A stretch of DNA of 64,000 nucleotides from Escarpia spicata (GCA_963995525.1 OZ023209.1:11079152-11143151); one strand, 5' to 3'. Positions 16,660-28,325 are shown, counted from the stretch's first letter. The notes: generated by a model from the sequence alone, not told the origin. Translations and numbers: made by a program.

Positions 16660-17690
16660 TTTATTATTATAATTATTATGCTGATGATACTCAGATCTAC
16701 ATTTCGTTGGCTACCCCGGATAAAAATCGTTCCCTTAACCGACTTAATGATTGCCTTCAAGACATCTTCCACTAGATGACTGACAGCAAGTTGAAAAACA
16801 TGCAAATAAAACTGAATTTATCATTATTAGTATGCAGCGTAGTAAACCGGATTTTTTTTTTCCTACGAGTATTTTGAATCAGTATATCACGCCAGCAACC
16901 TCGGTGCGGAATCTAGGAGTGATCTTTCATAGTAACTTCAATTTCCAACAACACATATCTTAAACATGTCGCTGCTGTTTTGATCATATTCGTGATCTTC
17001 ACCGTATTCGTCGGTATATGTCATTTTCTGTTGCTAAGACTATTGCAACAGCTCTTGTTAGCAGCAGGGTTGATTATTGCAATTCCCTCCTTTATAATAT
17101 CGCTAGGAAGGATATCACAAAACTTCAGCGTGTCCAAAATTGTCTAGCAAGAGTAGTTACAAGATGTCCTCGTTTTTCTCGCTCTGTACCACTTTTGAAG
17201 TCTTTGCATAGGCTTCCTGTACGATATCGTATACTATTTAAGATCTGTACCATTACATACAAGGCACTGTCCAATAAGCAACCATCTTATTTGCATTCAT
17301 TGCTTACTCCTGTAAGAAAACCTATCGAGCTTCGATCATCTAGTTCTGGCCTAGTTTTTGTTCCTAGAGTCAACACTAACATTGAAACTAGGGCTTTTTC
17401 TGTTGCTGCACCAACTCTTTGGAATATGCTCTCTCTTAGTGTTAGATCAGCTGACAATATTTAAAAATTCCGTTGTCATTTAAAAATTTATCTTTACAAC
17501 CTTGCTTATCCGCCGTAGCTCCCTAGCGCCTTGAACCATCTGTTGACAACTGTTATACTGTTTATGGATTTTTAGATTTACCAATCTTTTTGTTTTGATG
17601 CATCTGAGCTTGGTTTCCAAGGATTTAGGCGCAATAGAAGTTATCTTATTATTGATATTATTATATAGCTCTAGGTATGATAATTATAAA
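16660..17690 (+). mobile_element. 5'-truncated CR1-like LINE, RT C-terminal half and 3' tail
   Basis: Opens at the RT active site (YADDTQIYIS, about 16675) and continues with frame breaks through LGVIFHSNFNFQQHI, SSRVDYCNSLLYNI, LQRVQNCLARVV, LHRLPVRYRILFKI and AFSVAAPTLWNMLSLSVR to a stop near 17462. The 3' region ends near 17670 with an ATTATTGATATTATTATA-type tail. Just upstream, a CAAAATAAAGTTTTATTATTAT segment looks like the 3' tail of another retroelement, so the truncation point abuts or was made by another insertion. One frameshift and several stops make the copy dead. Confidence 0.9.
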
Positions 17691-18028
17691 TGTAGGTGTA
17701 ACAGATGGTTGTATCAGTGCATGAAAAGAGGAACTTGTGGAAGACACAAACACAATCAAGTTAACTATATTTAGTACAATATTTAGTAGATATGATGCTC
17801 CATAATGTTGACAAATAAGTACACCAGTCCTTCTCCAGCTTGTGTCACATGACAATTGTCATGTGACCTGTAATTTCATTCTGCTGAAGAAGACCGTTGG
17901 ATGCAGTTGAAATGTGCACAATGGAATCAAAGTTCCTTGTGAGATAATCAGGTCTAATATTCACAACTAAGTAACAGATCATCAGTCCATTCAAGGAAGT
18001 ACACATTGGTTTGGTTGGCTGTCACCAG

Positions 18029-18195
18029 GTGGCTGTCGAGGACGTCACGTGTGATCCTCGATGAGAGCCATGAGCGAGACTTGCAGTCGGACTTCCTCGT
18101 GATCATCTTAAAGGAGTTGACGGCTGGACGGCCAGATATCAAACTTATCCTGATGAGTGCCACACTCAACGCACACATGTTCTCTAAGTATTTCA
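18029..18195 (+). CDS. Isolated exon of a DExH-box RNA helicase
   Basis: A 167-bp segment with a CACCAG acceptor at its start and a GTAAGT donor at its end encodes [20 protein letters not shown] then [21 protein letters not shown] is helicase motif II (DExH) and SAT is motif III; the HERDLQSD and [15 protein letters not shown] wording is that of the DHX36/DHX57-like DEAH family, whose proteins unwind RNA or G-quadruplexes using ATP. It is intact within the exon. No neighbouring helicase exon was found within several kilobases on this strand, so it is either one exon of a long gene interrupted by repeats or a duplicated gene fragment. A CR1 fragment begins about 100 bp downstream. Confidence 0.7.
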
Positions 18196-18300
18196 GTAAG
18201 TGGCTGTTCTCTCAGGACTTCAGTTAGTAAATGTTCTCTTGGTACTTCAGTGACTGTTCTCACGGTACTTCAGTAAGTGACTGTTCTCTCTATACTTCTG
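18196..18300 (+). repeat. Short ~29-bp tandem repeat containing the splice donor
   Basis: About three to four diverged copies of a CAGTAAGTGACTGTTCTC + TGGTACTT unit follow the helicase exon. Several copies recreate the exon end TTCAGTAAGTG, multiplying donor-like sites. Confidence 0.65.
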
Positions 18301-18865
18301 CGCTCTGCAAACAAGTTACTTCTAGTAGAATACAAACCGAAAACTCGTGGTGGGCACGATCGTTTATAGTATCCGCAGCAAAGATCTGGAATGCGCTTCC
18401 ACACAATGTTAGAGCTACTACAACAATCAACACCTTCAAAACAGCCCTGAAATCCCACCTCTTTTAAGTGTACTTAGAATAAGACATGATGTGGACATGT
18501 GGACATTTCCAGGACATGGTATAATGCTGATTTTATATTATTTATGAATATAATTTTATTGTATTTAATATTTTTTATATCATTTATAATATCATAACAT
18601 TTATTATGTATACTAGATATGGATTTCTAGAAAGTTTGTATTAACGAGTGTACATTACTTTGATAACTAAATTTTTGTTTTAGTTTATGATTTATAATTA
18701 ATGATACCCATTTTATAATAGAACGTCGCTCTTATTATATTTTAGAATAGTGCTTTTACAATGCTTAAAATTATTACTTTAAAGTCACCAATGGTTAAAT
18801 ACTGTGCAAGAGCCATGAGCGCCTATACGGCGGATACCGGCGCTGTATAAAATGTCATTATTATT
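18296..18865 (+). mobile_element. CR1-like LINE 3' end
   Basis: Encodes the last block of ORF2 (ARSFIVSAAKIWNALPHNVR, then TFKTALKSHLF and a stop at 18467). A ~390-bp 3' UTR follows, ending in GGCGCTGTATAAAATGTC plus ATTATTATTATTG, the usual CR1/L2-style tail. Confidence 0.85.
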
Positions 18866-19615
18866 ATTGTTTGTTCATTTACAAAGGCATTATCGACTAC
18901 ACTGTTGGTATGAATTAATGCATTAAAAATTAACCTGCTCTCTTATGAGTTCGGGTATTCACCGGTAAAGACTGTGCCCACGTATGTATCCACGTTCCAC
19001 AGCTTATTTTGGTTACGTAATCGGTTACCCGACTACACACGCGTCTAACTTCTACGTGAGTCTGAACAGATCTGGTCAACACTGTTCATAAAAAGGACAC
19101 ACATTTCCGTCGTTTTGGGTTTCCTTTTTTAAATCAGCAGTTCAAAGTTGTATCTTTTGGGGATATGAATTGTGTAGATTGTTAACATGACACACTCGTT
19201 TTTGTGTGTTAAATCGTTATTGTAATTGTTACTAACAAAAATGCTAGATATGCACAAATACAGTAGACGGCTTCCCGAAGTGTTCGTACCTGACTTTTTT
19301 GTGAAGTACACATTTGAGCTGTTTTTTGGCTCCAGCGAAAAAAATGAAAGTTCATGGTCATATCTAACGCTGGTCCAAAATGGTGTTTGTGGAACGATGT
19401 GAACAATTATATGATTAACCCCCTTGATTAGGATGCAGAACAAAAGAGCAGCTACGCAAATTTTCTGACCATAGCTACGGTCCAAAAGTATGGGAAAACA
19501 CAGTGTGAACCCTTTTTGGTAATCAGTTCCATGATGCAAAAAAAACTCCTGTCAGCCTTTAAGAGTATTTCTTTGTTCGAGCCAACCGATAATTTGTTCG
19601 TACATTAACAAACCT
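18866..19615. other. Spacer without recognised genes
   Basis: A 136-aa minus-strand frame (19129-19539) has no recognisable motif, and a second minus frame overlaps it. Both look like chance frames in a moderately AT-rich segment, perhaps an old repeat. Confidence 0.4.
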
Positions 19616-19619
19616 TTTA

Positions 19620-20390
19620 CAAGTTCATGCTCCTGAGAGGGTCGCATAAACCGATGCCTTCCTGTACTCTCTGTTCTTGAAACCTCTGGTACGCTTGTTC
19701 CTCTTGTTGCAGTGCGTGCAGGGGGTCAGCGAAGACGTCAGGTGTGGCAGCTGTACCTGTCGAGATGATGAGATCGGAAGGGTCCTACCCAAACATATGT
19801 GCGGAGTCTTTCTCCAGCAGATCAACAACTCAACAACTGCTTCGATACCGGATTCGTCTTTCTGAATGCGAGGAATCCCTAGCTCAAAATGTTTAGGCGG
19901 TGTCGGATCCTGAATAAAGAATGGCTCACGCAGTTGTCTCATGGCAACAGCACGGTGTTGTGCTGAAGGTAGTAGCGTGACGATGTCCCATGCCGGAGGC
20001 TGATGCATTTTTCCTCCTGCTGTTTGTGTATCCTTGTTGACCGTTTCTTCTGTAATATTGATCAAAGGCGTTGCCTAACTTTTCTTCGACAATGCACATT
20101 TCTGTCGCATATTGATAGTTGGCAAATAGCCAGAAACATATTCCTCCACCTCATCGGATCGGACGGTTCCAGCAAACGATTCAACACCCACAACTGTGCT
20201 GATAATGATGCATCTGCAAGAGGTCAAGACAAATCAGCTGGTTTGACTCTAGGTGAGCCTTCTCATTTCCCAAAGCTGTACACTGGAAGCAATATCTCGT
20301 ATAGCTGGATTGATCGCGTCTTGTCTGTTTTAGCAACAGTAAAAGTTGTCTGATGCGGCTTGCACACGTTTGGTTGAATAATGATGCCAT
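19620..20390 (-). pseudogene. Decayed protein-coding sequence of unknown family
   Basis: On the minus strand three successive pieces of protein-like text occur in different frames: about 20220-20070 (WVLNRLLEPSDPMRWRNMF), 20065-19790 (DIVTLLPSAQHRAVAMRQL, FFIQDPTPPKHFELGIPRIQ) and 19770-19625 (DVFADPLHALQQEEQAYQRF then a stop). Base composition is higher in GC than its flanks, and the switching frames look like an old coding region broken by indels. I do not recognise the family. A mobile element or an endogenous viral relic are possibilities, and neither is shown. Confidence 0.5.
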
Positions 20391-20399
20391 TGGGTCAAT

Positions 20400-21800
20400 G
20401 TGATGTTCCTCCCCAAGTCAGCGATTCCTCTTGGCTGGTGATTTTGTAGAATCGAAGTCAAACACTGTTGGAACAGAATGACGTACATTGGAAGGGATAA
20501 CAAATAACCACTGTCACCACTTGATAGTTCATCAGAGCTGTGTCAATTTATTTCAAAAGCAAATAAGAGCACCCATGCCCGAGAGGTTTCAGGGTTTTGA
20601 TTAACTCAATCTTACCAGTGAAAATTTAGATAATTCCCAGAAATAGGACTTGGCTAGATGTCTGCACAGCCCCAACACTCAGAGCAATATTAACACCCTG
20701 GGTTATTGGTCATGCCAATTTGTTAACGCGAGAAGAACCGCCCTCATTTGCACCGAATAAGACCACAAGAAATGCATGTAGAGATTGCGGAACCTTAACA
20801 TCATTAGTATGTCAGATCTAGATACCATTATTACTTCTGCCTCAGATTCATTCGAGGCATTATCTATGTGTCTATCTATTTCTTGGAATACATTGAATTA
20901 ACTAGAAGTTACGCCTATTTACCTAGTGTAACTGGACGGAAGCACATGCTAACATAAAGGACGGTTAAAATTAATACTGCGGCGTCACCTTTAAATTTAT
21001 TATTGGGCCATGTTTTAAGGTCACACGTTTTCAAATAGATTATGTGCATAGCAGTACTTAACTGCCGATCATATAACTTTAATTAAATATTTTATTGAAT
21101 TGATATATTCGAATGCAGAAATTTTAACATAACATTTATAGGCTTATGGTTGGCACGGCTTCTAAAGTAGTTATTAGGTTAATAAATCGTATTCATAACT
21201 TATTTGTTCTGTATCTAACGGCACAGGTGCATAACACATGTACGTTTACGTATTCACACAAAACGTCATACAAATCTTCCATACCGTTTTGTCATAAGAG
21301 GGAAATGAAATCTGAATGATATTGCGCTTGTTTACAGACACCAGATGGGGGTAAGTTTGTGTTTCGATGTGCCGCCATCAACATGCAGAAGCATTACAAA
21401 ACACATATAAAATGACAGTAATATAGCAAATAGCATAACGTTTTATAAGAAGGTAAAAATTGGATCATTGATGTTTTTAAAAGAGTACACAAACTGGAGT
21501 AAACAAATTGTTTATTTGCGTTTTCTTTGACATTTTCCATTATATTTTTGCCAATAATGATAATAGAAACATTACATTACCATTGCCGTAGTCGGAATTT
21601 TATCATGATCAACTCTTGTTATTACGACTTTAAGATCCAATCAGTAGATTTGGCTGTAGGATATCAGATTTGAATTGCTTGATTTGAATTGCTGGCAACC
21701 TTGTTTAAACACGGCGTCGAAAAAGGTAATAAGCTACGTGTCTGAAATGTCTATCACACATTTTCGGACACCTCACATATTGATGTAACTGAGTAACTGT
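20400..21800. other. Spacer without recognised genes
   Basis: AT-rich, with no family motif, array or splice-paired exon seen on either strand. Confidence 0.45.
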
Positions 21801-21802
21801 AA

Positions 21803-22620
21803 GTGATTAATTGGCAACTTATCGAACAATGGAAAGACTGCCTGCAGGGGACGCTGCCGGTAAGGACAATGCTATCGGTGACGCGGTTACGGAAGCGGTT
21901 GCGAGAGCGATCGCCGCAAACACAAGCGGCAAAAAGACCACTAAAGGCAAACGGAAAAAGCAGCGATATAGATACATCAATCTTCGAAGCGTGCGCCGCC
22001 AATGACATTGTGACTCAAATCGTTGCGTCAATAGAAACGATCATCATCAAGTCGTTGACTTCGGCGGTGACCGCAGCTTTCTCAGAAACTACAACAAATC
22101 TAGTGGAGGACCTTAAGCAAGAGCTAGCTGGATGTATAGAAGAACTCAACGACGAAGTAGGCAGTTTGAGAAGAGAACTGCAACAACAAAAATGGCAGAA
22201 CGATGCAATGGAACAATACAGCAGGAGAGAAAACGTAATAACCTGCTGCGGGTGAATCTGAAGACACGGCGCAGTTGGTCGTCGACACTTGTAAACGCAT
22301 CGGGATATACGTTACAACTACCTGGGCGGGCCAAAGCCGTCGTCGCTAAATTCGTGCGACGTAAAACAAAAATCAGCGTGATGAAATCGAAGAAAAAGAT
22401 GAATTATGTCAACGGCCCCAACATTTTGATTTATAAAGATCTGACATCCCTCCGAAGCAAACTGCTGCGTGAAGTAAAGAACGACGTGTCGGTGAAATAT
22501 GCAAACACGCGTGACGGCCGCACTTACTATATGTCGGTAGCGAGGGGCCACGAGAAGAAAATGACGCTTGCAAACCCGGATGACCTGTTCAAGCTTGGAC
22601 GGGACGCAGACAAGATCTAG
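21803..22620 (+). mobile_element. LINE ORF1-type protein remnant
   Basis: One frame (21803-22252) has a charged start, a long helical/coiled-coil stretch (LVEDLKQELAGCIEELNDEV) and MEQYSRRENVI. Another frame then continues with KAVVAKFVRRKTKISVMKSK and LTSLRSKLLREVKNDVSVKY to a stop at 22618-22620. EQYSRRENV followed by an RRKTK...LREVKNDV block is typical of ORF1 RNA-binding proteins of L1- or CR1-type LINEs, which coat the element RNA. At least one frameshift separates the two halves. It precedes an ORF2-like remnant at 23.5 kb, but the two need not be one element. Confidence 0.75.
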
Positions 22621-23064
22621 CGAACGGGATTCTACATGAGTTAATTCATTCCAGACTCGTGTTGATTATTTCATTTGTAAAACATTGGCCATGATTAGTC
22701 GATATACCACATGCTCGTGAGTCATACTGTAGTTCACTGGAGAAACATCAATTTAAAAAAATCGGCAATCAAAGAAAGGTAAACATATTTTGTGCAATAA
22801 CTTTTTCTGTTACATAAAATTTTTATACGTCCTTACTACATTATGTGTTCATTTAAAAATGTCGTATATACGATGTGTTTTCTACAAACAATTCGCACGT
22901 TGGTTTTTTCGGGGGAGGGCAATTATTATATATCGTCTTACCACTACTTTTAGCGTTAGTGAAATTACATTTTTATTTTCGGGGCGTAGTATTTCCCAAC
23001 GCTTAGTGTGTACACAATAATAATGTGTTTTGTTCAATATACATATTATTTTCACATTCTCTGT
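22621..23064. other. Spacer without recognised genes
   Basis: AT-rich DNA between the ORF1 remnant and the 15-bp array, with only short frames that resemble nothing known. Confidence 0.4.
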
Positions 23065-23154
23065 TCATGTTGGGGCAATGCATGTTGGGGCAATGCATGT
23101 TGGGGCAATGCATGTTGGGGCAATGCATGTTGGGGCAATGCATGTTGGGGCAAT
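23065..23154. repeat. 15-bp minisatellite, six perfect copies
   Basis: Unit CATGTTGGGGCAATG, six identical copies, then a broken seventh. Because the period is a multiple of three, all plus frames stay open and give 5-residue repeats (MLGQC, CWGNA, HVGAM). No other coding evidence. Confidence 0.97.
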
Positions 23155-23539
23155 GCATGTTTGGTCGCACATGTTGTGCTTATGCAATAAGTACGTTGTG
23201 TTGTACATGTGTGCGAAATATTCGAAATATCATCTTTTATAAATTGTATTTGTATTATGCCCCTGGCATAACTTATGCAACTCTTTCACAACGACTATTA
23301 CATGTTTATATGATGAGTCCTATTTACACAGAGCACTATTTTATATAAAATAGGATTGATAGCAATTATTTATTAGCGCAGTTTGGTGGTCTAGATTAAA
23401 ATTATCTCTATCACATATTAAAAACAGTTGAAATGAATGAAGACGGGAATATCGGGAACATGTCAGTAACAAATACAATTACAAATCTGTAAATATCCAT
23501 GCTAATACCGACACTTGGGAAGGTAAATTTATAGAAATA

Positions 23540-25400
23540 GCATAGTGTGCCATTAAGAAAACATTTATATCGACCATCTAAAGATATAATTGAAAACTAC
23601 AGAATATTTACAGAAGAATTTGGATCAAATTTAGTTGATTTACAAAAATCAAAAAGTGAAATATTAATTGCAGGATATTACAATATTGATTTACTTAAAA
23701 TTAGCGAAACACCCATAATATGTGACTATTTTTATGCAATTGTTTCACATGGTTTCTTCCCTAAAATTACATTACCAACAAGACTTTCAAAACATCAGAG
23801 TACACTCATTGATAATTGTTTTATGCAATTTGTCAGAAGGATTCTTCAAATCCTCAGCTGGTATTTTAGTAAGCAATATTTCTGATCACTTTCCATACTT
23901 TTTTAGTCTGGACTATAACCACCCACGCTACGCCAAAATTTCTATGAATAAAACAATAAAATCCTGACTTATTCTACTAAACTACGATATCCTCGATGAA
24001 ATCGTTACTGCAGCTGTGTATAAATTCCTACCTAAAATTCAACAAATACAAACATAAGAAAACATATTGGATTACAAAGGGCACTATTGTATCGATAAGG
24101 TTTATAAATAAATGGTATACTAGACTAAAACAAACTCCCGTAAGTACAGAGCAGTATCGTAGACTGAAAGCAAACTTGCATATTTATAATACAATTCTTA
24201 AATGAAATGTAAGGTTAGGCAAGAAAATGCATTTTCAATCCAGTGTTGAAAAACATGAACATGGTGTTAAGAAGACGTGGTGTTTAATTAAGAAATTGTC
24301 AGAAACATCCAAAGAAAGTAGAATTTCCAGATTCTTTCAAAGTCGACGAGAAAATTATTAGCAACAAATGCATTATTGCATGTGTTTAATACGTTTTTCA
24401 CTAACACTGTTCTAACTCCAGCCTCTGAAATAAATTCAATTCAACTGGAGATAAATCATACAAAGAATACTTGAAAAACCCGACGTTTCACACCTTAAAT
24501 TTTAATCCAGTTGACGTAGATATTACTGTTAGTATAACTGATAGCTTACCTCCAAAATCTAGTGGTGGAAAAGAGGGTATATCAATTAAATTACTAAAAT
24601 TTATGAAACAAATGATATTAGTATTGCAGTCACTCTAATTATTAATCAATCGTTTATAACTGGTATATGTCCAGACAAATAAAAATTTGCAAAAGTCATA
24701 CCCGTTTTAAAAACGATTATGTTTCTGATCTTGACAATTATCGCCCTGTTTCTATTCTGCCGGTGATTTTAAATTTTTTTGAAAGGGTTATGTTTGATTA
24801 AAACCACGAATACTTAAATTCCAAAACGTTACACTACAATAGTCAATATGGGTTTTAGAAAGAAACATGCTCCTGAACTTGCAACACTCGAAATTATAGA
24901 CAGAATTACAAAAATCTTGTCAATTCGGCTACTACAATAAATATATACATCGATTTATCAAAAGCTTTTGGTACATACGATCACACTATACTGATACATG
25001 AATTAAATCACTATGGATTTAATGACAAAACACTTGATCTTTGTAATAGTTATTTACAAAATCGCAAACACTATGTAGAAATTGAAAATGTTAAGTCAAA
25101 GGAAATAGTCATAAATACTGGTGTCACCCAAGGTTCAATTTTAAGACCACTCGTATTTATAATGTATCAATAATATAGCACTTTCTATGATATTTTCATA
25201 TTCATAACGTACGCTGACGACACCACCCTTTCCAGTACACTAAATAAATATAATAATCCAGAAGGTCAAATGTTAAGTGGAAATAAAACAAAGAATTAAA
25301 AAAGATTAGCAATTGAATGAAAGCTAATAGACTTTCACTAAATGCAAAAAAGACTAAATTCATGATTTTGCATATGCGTCAAACGAAAATAGAATACCAA
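23540..25400 (+). mobile_element. Degraded CR1/jockey-type LINE ORF2
   Basis: Endonuclease end: IAGYYNIDLLKI, VSHGFFPKITLPTRLSKHQS, TLIDNCF, then SNISDHFPYF (23547-23910), where GYYNIDLL is the degraded GDFN box. Linker text KKTYWITKGTIVSIR follows at about 24056. RT text is badly broken: PPKSSGGKEGI (24550), ITGICPDK, YGFRKKHAP-like (24848), TGVTQGSIL-like (about 25118) and YADDTT-like (about 25208). Many frameshifts and stops. It shares a related segment with 28034-28260. Confidence 0.85.
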
Positions 25401-25566
25401 ATTCATGGTTATTACGAACACCTTTTCCAAACCAATTTCGCCATATAACGAACTTCTGTCCAACTGAAAATCGCCCTGTTGTTTGTAAATACTTCCCGCC
25501 TGTGACCTGGAAGCCATGCAGTGGCCGCGCAGAGCGCCAGTGCCAAAGTAATTAGGTTAATAAGGG

Positions 25567-25830
25567 AAATCATCAAAGGCAGTCAGATGATACTGCAGCG
25601 CACTGCGACTCGCTTGAAGATTTCCTTTCGTGTGGTGTCCTAGCCAAAAGCAAACAAACGTCAATGGAGGAATTATTCAATGAAGGACTCATCTATCCAT
25701 GACGGAAATCATCAAAGGCAGTCAGATGACGCTGCAGCGCACTGCGACTCGCCTGAGGGTTCCCGTTTGTCTGGTTTCCTATCCAACCGCAAACAAACAT
25801 CAAAGGAGGACTTCTTCAAAGCGGATTAAC
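25567..25830. repeat. 136-bp tandem duplication
   Basis: GAAATCATCAAAGGCAGTCA begins at 25567 and again at 25703. The two copies share CTGCAGCGCACTGCGACTCG and the following AGCAAACAAAC...AAAGGAGGA text with about 80% identity by eye. Plus-strand text CSDDTAAHCDS-like is faintly reminiscent of a pogo/Tigger transposase C-terminus, which would fit the transposon end at 26222. Confidence 0.7.
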
Positions 25831-26139
25831 CGGTGTCATTATGTGTGTGTGTTGTGCAGGAAGAAATAGTTACCGTGGCTCCATCCCGTCACAGTTCGTG
25901 TTTGAGTGTGCTTGGACACAGCGTGCTCGCCATGTGTTTATTTTTATGTGTCATATTTTGTTACTTTTTCACAGACGCTGGACTACGATGTTATACCATA
26001 ACTACACTTAATAGTAATATTTGTAACCGTTTTATGTGTTATCTAAATAAAGGTCACATAAAATATATGTGCGTTTGATAGACACATGGCGAATGGTTTA
26101 AAAACTGTCACATAAAACATTGCCACCTAGCGGGCAAAC

Positions 26140-26224
26140 GTGAACACGCATATAACGAATTCACGGATATAACGAACTTGTTAGCTACCCACAAAGTAGT
26201 TCGTTATAAGCGTGTTGCACTGTA
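26140..26224 (-). mobile_element. Terminal end of a pogo/Tigger-like DNA transposon
   Basis: Read on minus, the end begins CAGTGCAACACGCTTATAAC at 26222, preceded by TA (26223-26224). CAGT...TTATAACGAAC ends with TA flanks are typical of pogo/Tigger elements of the Tc1-mariner superfamily. A perfect 11-bp inverted pair TATAACGAACT/AGTTCGTTATA (about 26168/26198) lies inside. Similar TATAACGAAC text at 25441 may mark the other side, but a matching left terminus was not found. Confidence 0.45.
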
Positions 26225-26264
26225 CTACAATAATATTATTGTAACGGGAAAGAATGGTGTTCGC

Positions 26265-26510
26265 CTATCATTGACATCCTTCAAGATGTGTGTCAGAAAT
26301 AATTGGTCGAGAAACTATTAAACAACGTTTTCTTTGCAAAAGGTGTGCTGTAGAAAATGCGTGTAGCACTTCTTTTTAGGCTAAGACGAACTACTGTCTT
26401 TGCCCGCTACATGTATGCTGTAAGGTATGTTTTAAATAAGTTGTATACATAATAAGTTATTATTCCCTTACGTAGTGTTACTATGATCCAAATTGTAGCA
26501 CGTGTGTGAG
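26265..26510 (+). repeat. Duplicate of the 3' flank of lysozyme-like gene A
   Basis: Matches 6430-6655 in the same orientation with many substitutions: ATCATTGA(C/T)ATCCTTCAAGA, CTTTGCAAAA..TGTGCTGTAGA, CTAAGACGAA and TAGTGTT...ATGA(C/T)CC. The source region is the 3' UTR and beyond of minus-strand gene A. Here no C-terminal exon accompanies it, so this is a fragment of a former lysozyme-like gene copy. Confidence 0.75.
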
Positions 26511-26579
26511 GTGGCTAAGCGCCAATATAGTCAAGGTTCGGGATGATTCAGTGCGGCACAGTGCGTGTGCGTGCTGGGT

Positions 26580-26800
<221 letters not shown>

Positions 26801-26802
26801 TG

Positions 26803-27085
26803 TCAATTTAACAAGGTTGTAGTCGGCGGTTGTCAAAGGATCATGCGTGTCAGATCGTATTAGTTGTTTTAGGAATGATGTCATGACACCGTCTTTACAA
26901 ACACTAACAGCGGTAGCAGCGAGAAGAAACAAACCACCTCACATACAATCGCTGCGAAAGCGCGAATCGCACAACAATTGCAACACACATAATTATCCAT
27001 TTGCTTGCAGGGTCGTCTCAAAGATGTCGTCAATGCCGCCAGCTGTTCTGGTGTTGATGTGTCTCGTAGTGGCGACGTATGTGTA
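26803..27085 (+). pseudogene. Inverted duplicate of lysozyme gene B first exon and its upstream intron
   Basis: Plus-strand copy of the minus-strand segment 56449-56166, about 96-97% identical by eye. It keeps the GT/CA tract side, the TTGCTTGCAG acceptor and the signal peptide start at 27024 (MSSMPPAVLVLMCLVVATY). Homology stops at the very end of the exon: gene B continues GGAC|GTAAG, while this copy runs GTGTAGGTGCG and meets an in-frame TAG. No downstream lysozyme exon exists on the plus strand nearby, and the promoter exon is not included. It is a dead gene fragment. Confidence 0.85.
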
Positions 27086-27442
27086 GGTGCGTGTGTGTAA
27101 GTGGGTGCATGTGTGTGCATATGTGGCTATGCGTGCGTGCGTGCGTGCGTGCGTATGTGCTTAAGCTGTAATATTAATTTAGATAAGGGTACCTTAAGAG
27201 AGAATATATTTTAAAGAGAGCATTAACTGTGCTTGATGTTCGTTATCGTCTTGTTATTAGTGCCATATTTTCAATGTGATCGTTGCTGTTTGTGAGTGTA
27301 TTGGTATGTGCTTGTGCGACCTGGCATCATAACACATTCCAATGTTGTTTTTGTATTCGTTGCGATAATAACACATGGCAATAAATCTATCTTATCTTAT
27401 CTGTTAACTATGACGACGTGACCCGATGTATTATAATACGCT

Positions 27443-27575
27443 TCTTGGTACCAGGAACTGCTTGGTACCAGGAACTGCTTGGTACCAGGAACTGTTTGGT
27501 ACCAGGAACTGCTTGTTACCAGGAACTGCTTGGTACCAGGAACTGCTTAGTACCAGGAACTGCTTGGTACCGATG
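27443..27575. repeat. 17-bp minisatellite with KpnI palindrome
   Basis: About seven copies of GCTTGGTACCAGGAACT. Since 17 is not a multiple of three, the apparent peptide repeat has a 17-residue period. It is flanked by GATAGACCTGAAC text that recurs near 16.2 kb. Confidence 0.93.
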
Positions 27576-27899
27576 GATATATTGTGGTGATAGACCTGAA
27601 CTCGATGATGATGTCATTTCAAACAATCTGTGTAGTCAATGAGGGCGGTTGGTGCACCAGAATTTACCAAGTGACACTTTCACGACGTTGTTGCCACGAC
27701 GATGGTCAAGATAAGTTAACCTGCTTACTAGAGACATTGAGAGACCGCCCGCAAAGACTTCCCAAGGATCTATCCACATACCACAGCTTGTTGAGTTATA
27801 GACGGTGATGCACGATTACGTGTATATGACTGTTGAATCTACACGCGAATCTGAACATATCTGTTAGCATTTTGAGGATAAAAGAAACAAGCAACTTAT

Positions 27900-28034
27900 G
27901 TTTGTGGTACAACAACAACTACTACAACAGTAGATGTACAACGTTTACTACTACTACTAATACTCTACTACAGTACTATTATTACAAATGCTGCTGTTGC
28001 TACTGCTGAAACCTCTACTCTATTAGTACTACTA
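27900..28034. repeat. Degenerate (ACT)n region
   Basis: CTA/ACT triplets interrupted by other bases, adjoining the LINE fragment at 28034. Confidence 0.7.
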
Positions 28035-28260
28035 AACAAATCCGACGTTTCATACCTTATTTTTTTGACATAGATACTACTGTTAGTATGGTTGATAGCT
28101 TACCTCCAAAATCTAGTTGTGGAAAAGAGGGTATATCAACTAAATTATTAAAATGTATGAAAGAAATTAAATTAGCATTGTAGTTACTGCAATTAGTAAT
28201 CAGTCTTTTATAACTGGTATATTTCCAGACAAGTTAAAAATTGCAAGCAAAAGTCATACC
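28034..28260 (+). mobile_element. Second fragment of the 23.5-kb LINE family
   Basis: Matches 24476-24705 (CCGACGTTTCA, GATAGCTTACCTCCAAAATC, GGAAAAGAGGGTATATCAA). It breaks off at ACCCTACTAGTAGTAG, where a TAG microsatellite starts. Confidence 0.85.
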
Positions 28261-28325
28261 CTACTAGTAGTAGTAGTAGTAGTAGTAGTAGTAGCAGTAG
28301 TAGTTGTTGTAGTAGCAGTAGTGAT
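28261..28325. repeat. (TAG)n microsatellite
   Basis: About a dozen TAG units followed by degenerate AGT/TTG triplets, joined to the truncated LINE fragment. Confidence 0.93.

Noticed and set aside
27024..27086. Functional secreted micro-peptide from the duplicated lysozyme first exon
   Set aside because: It ends in TAG straight after the signal peptide, lacks the promoter exon, and has no downstream exon on that strand.
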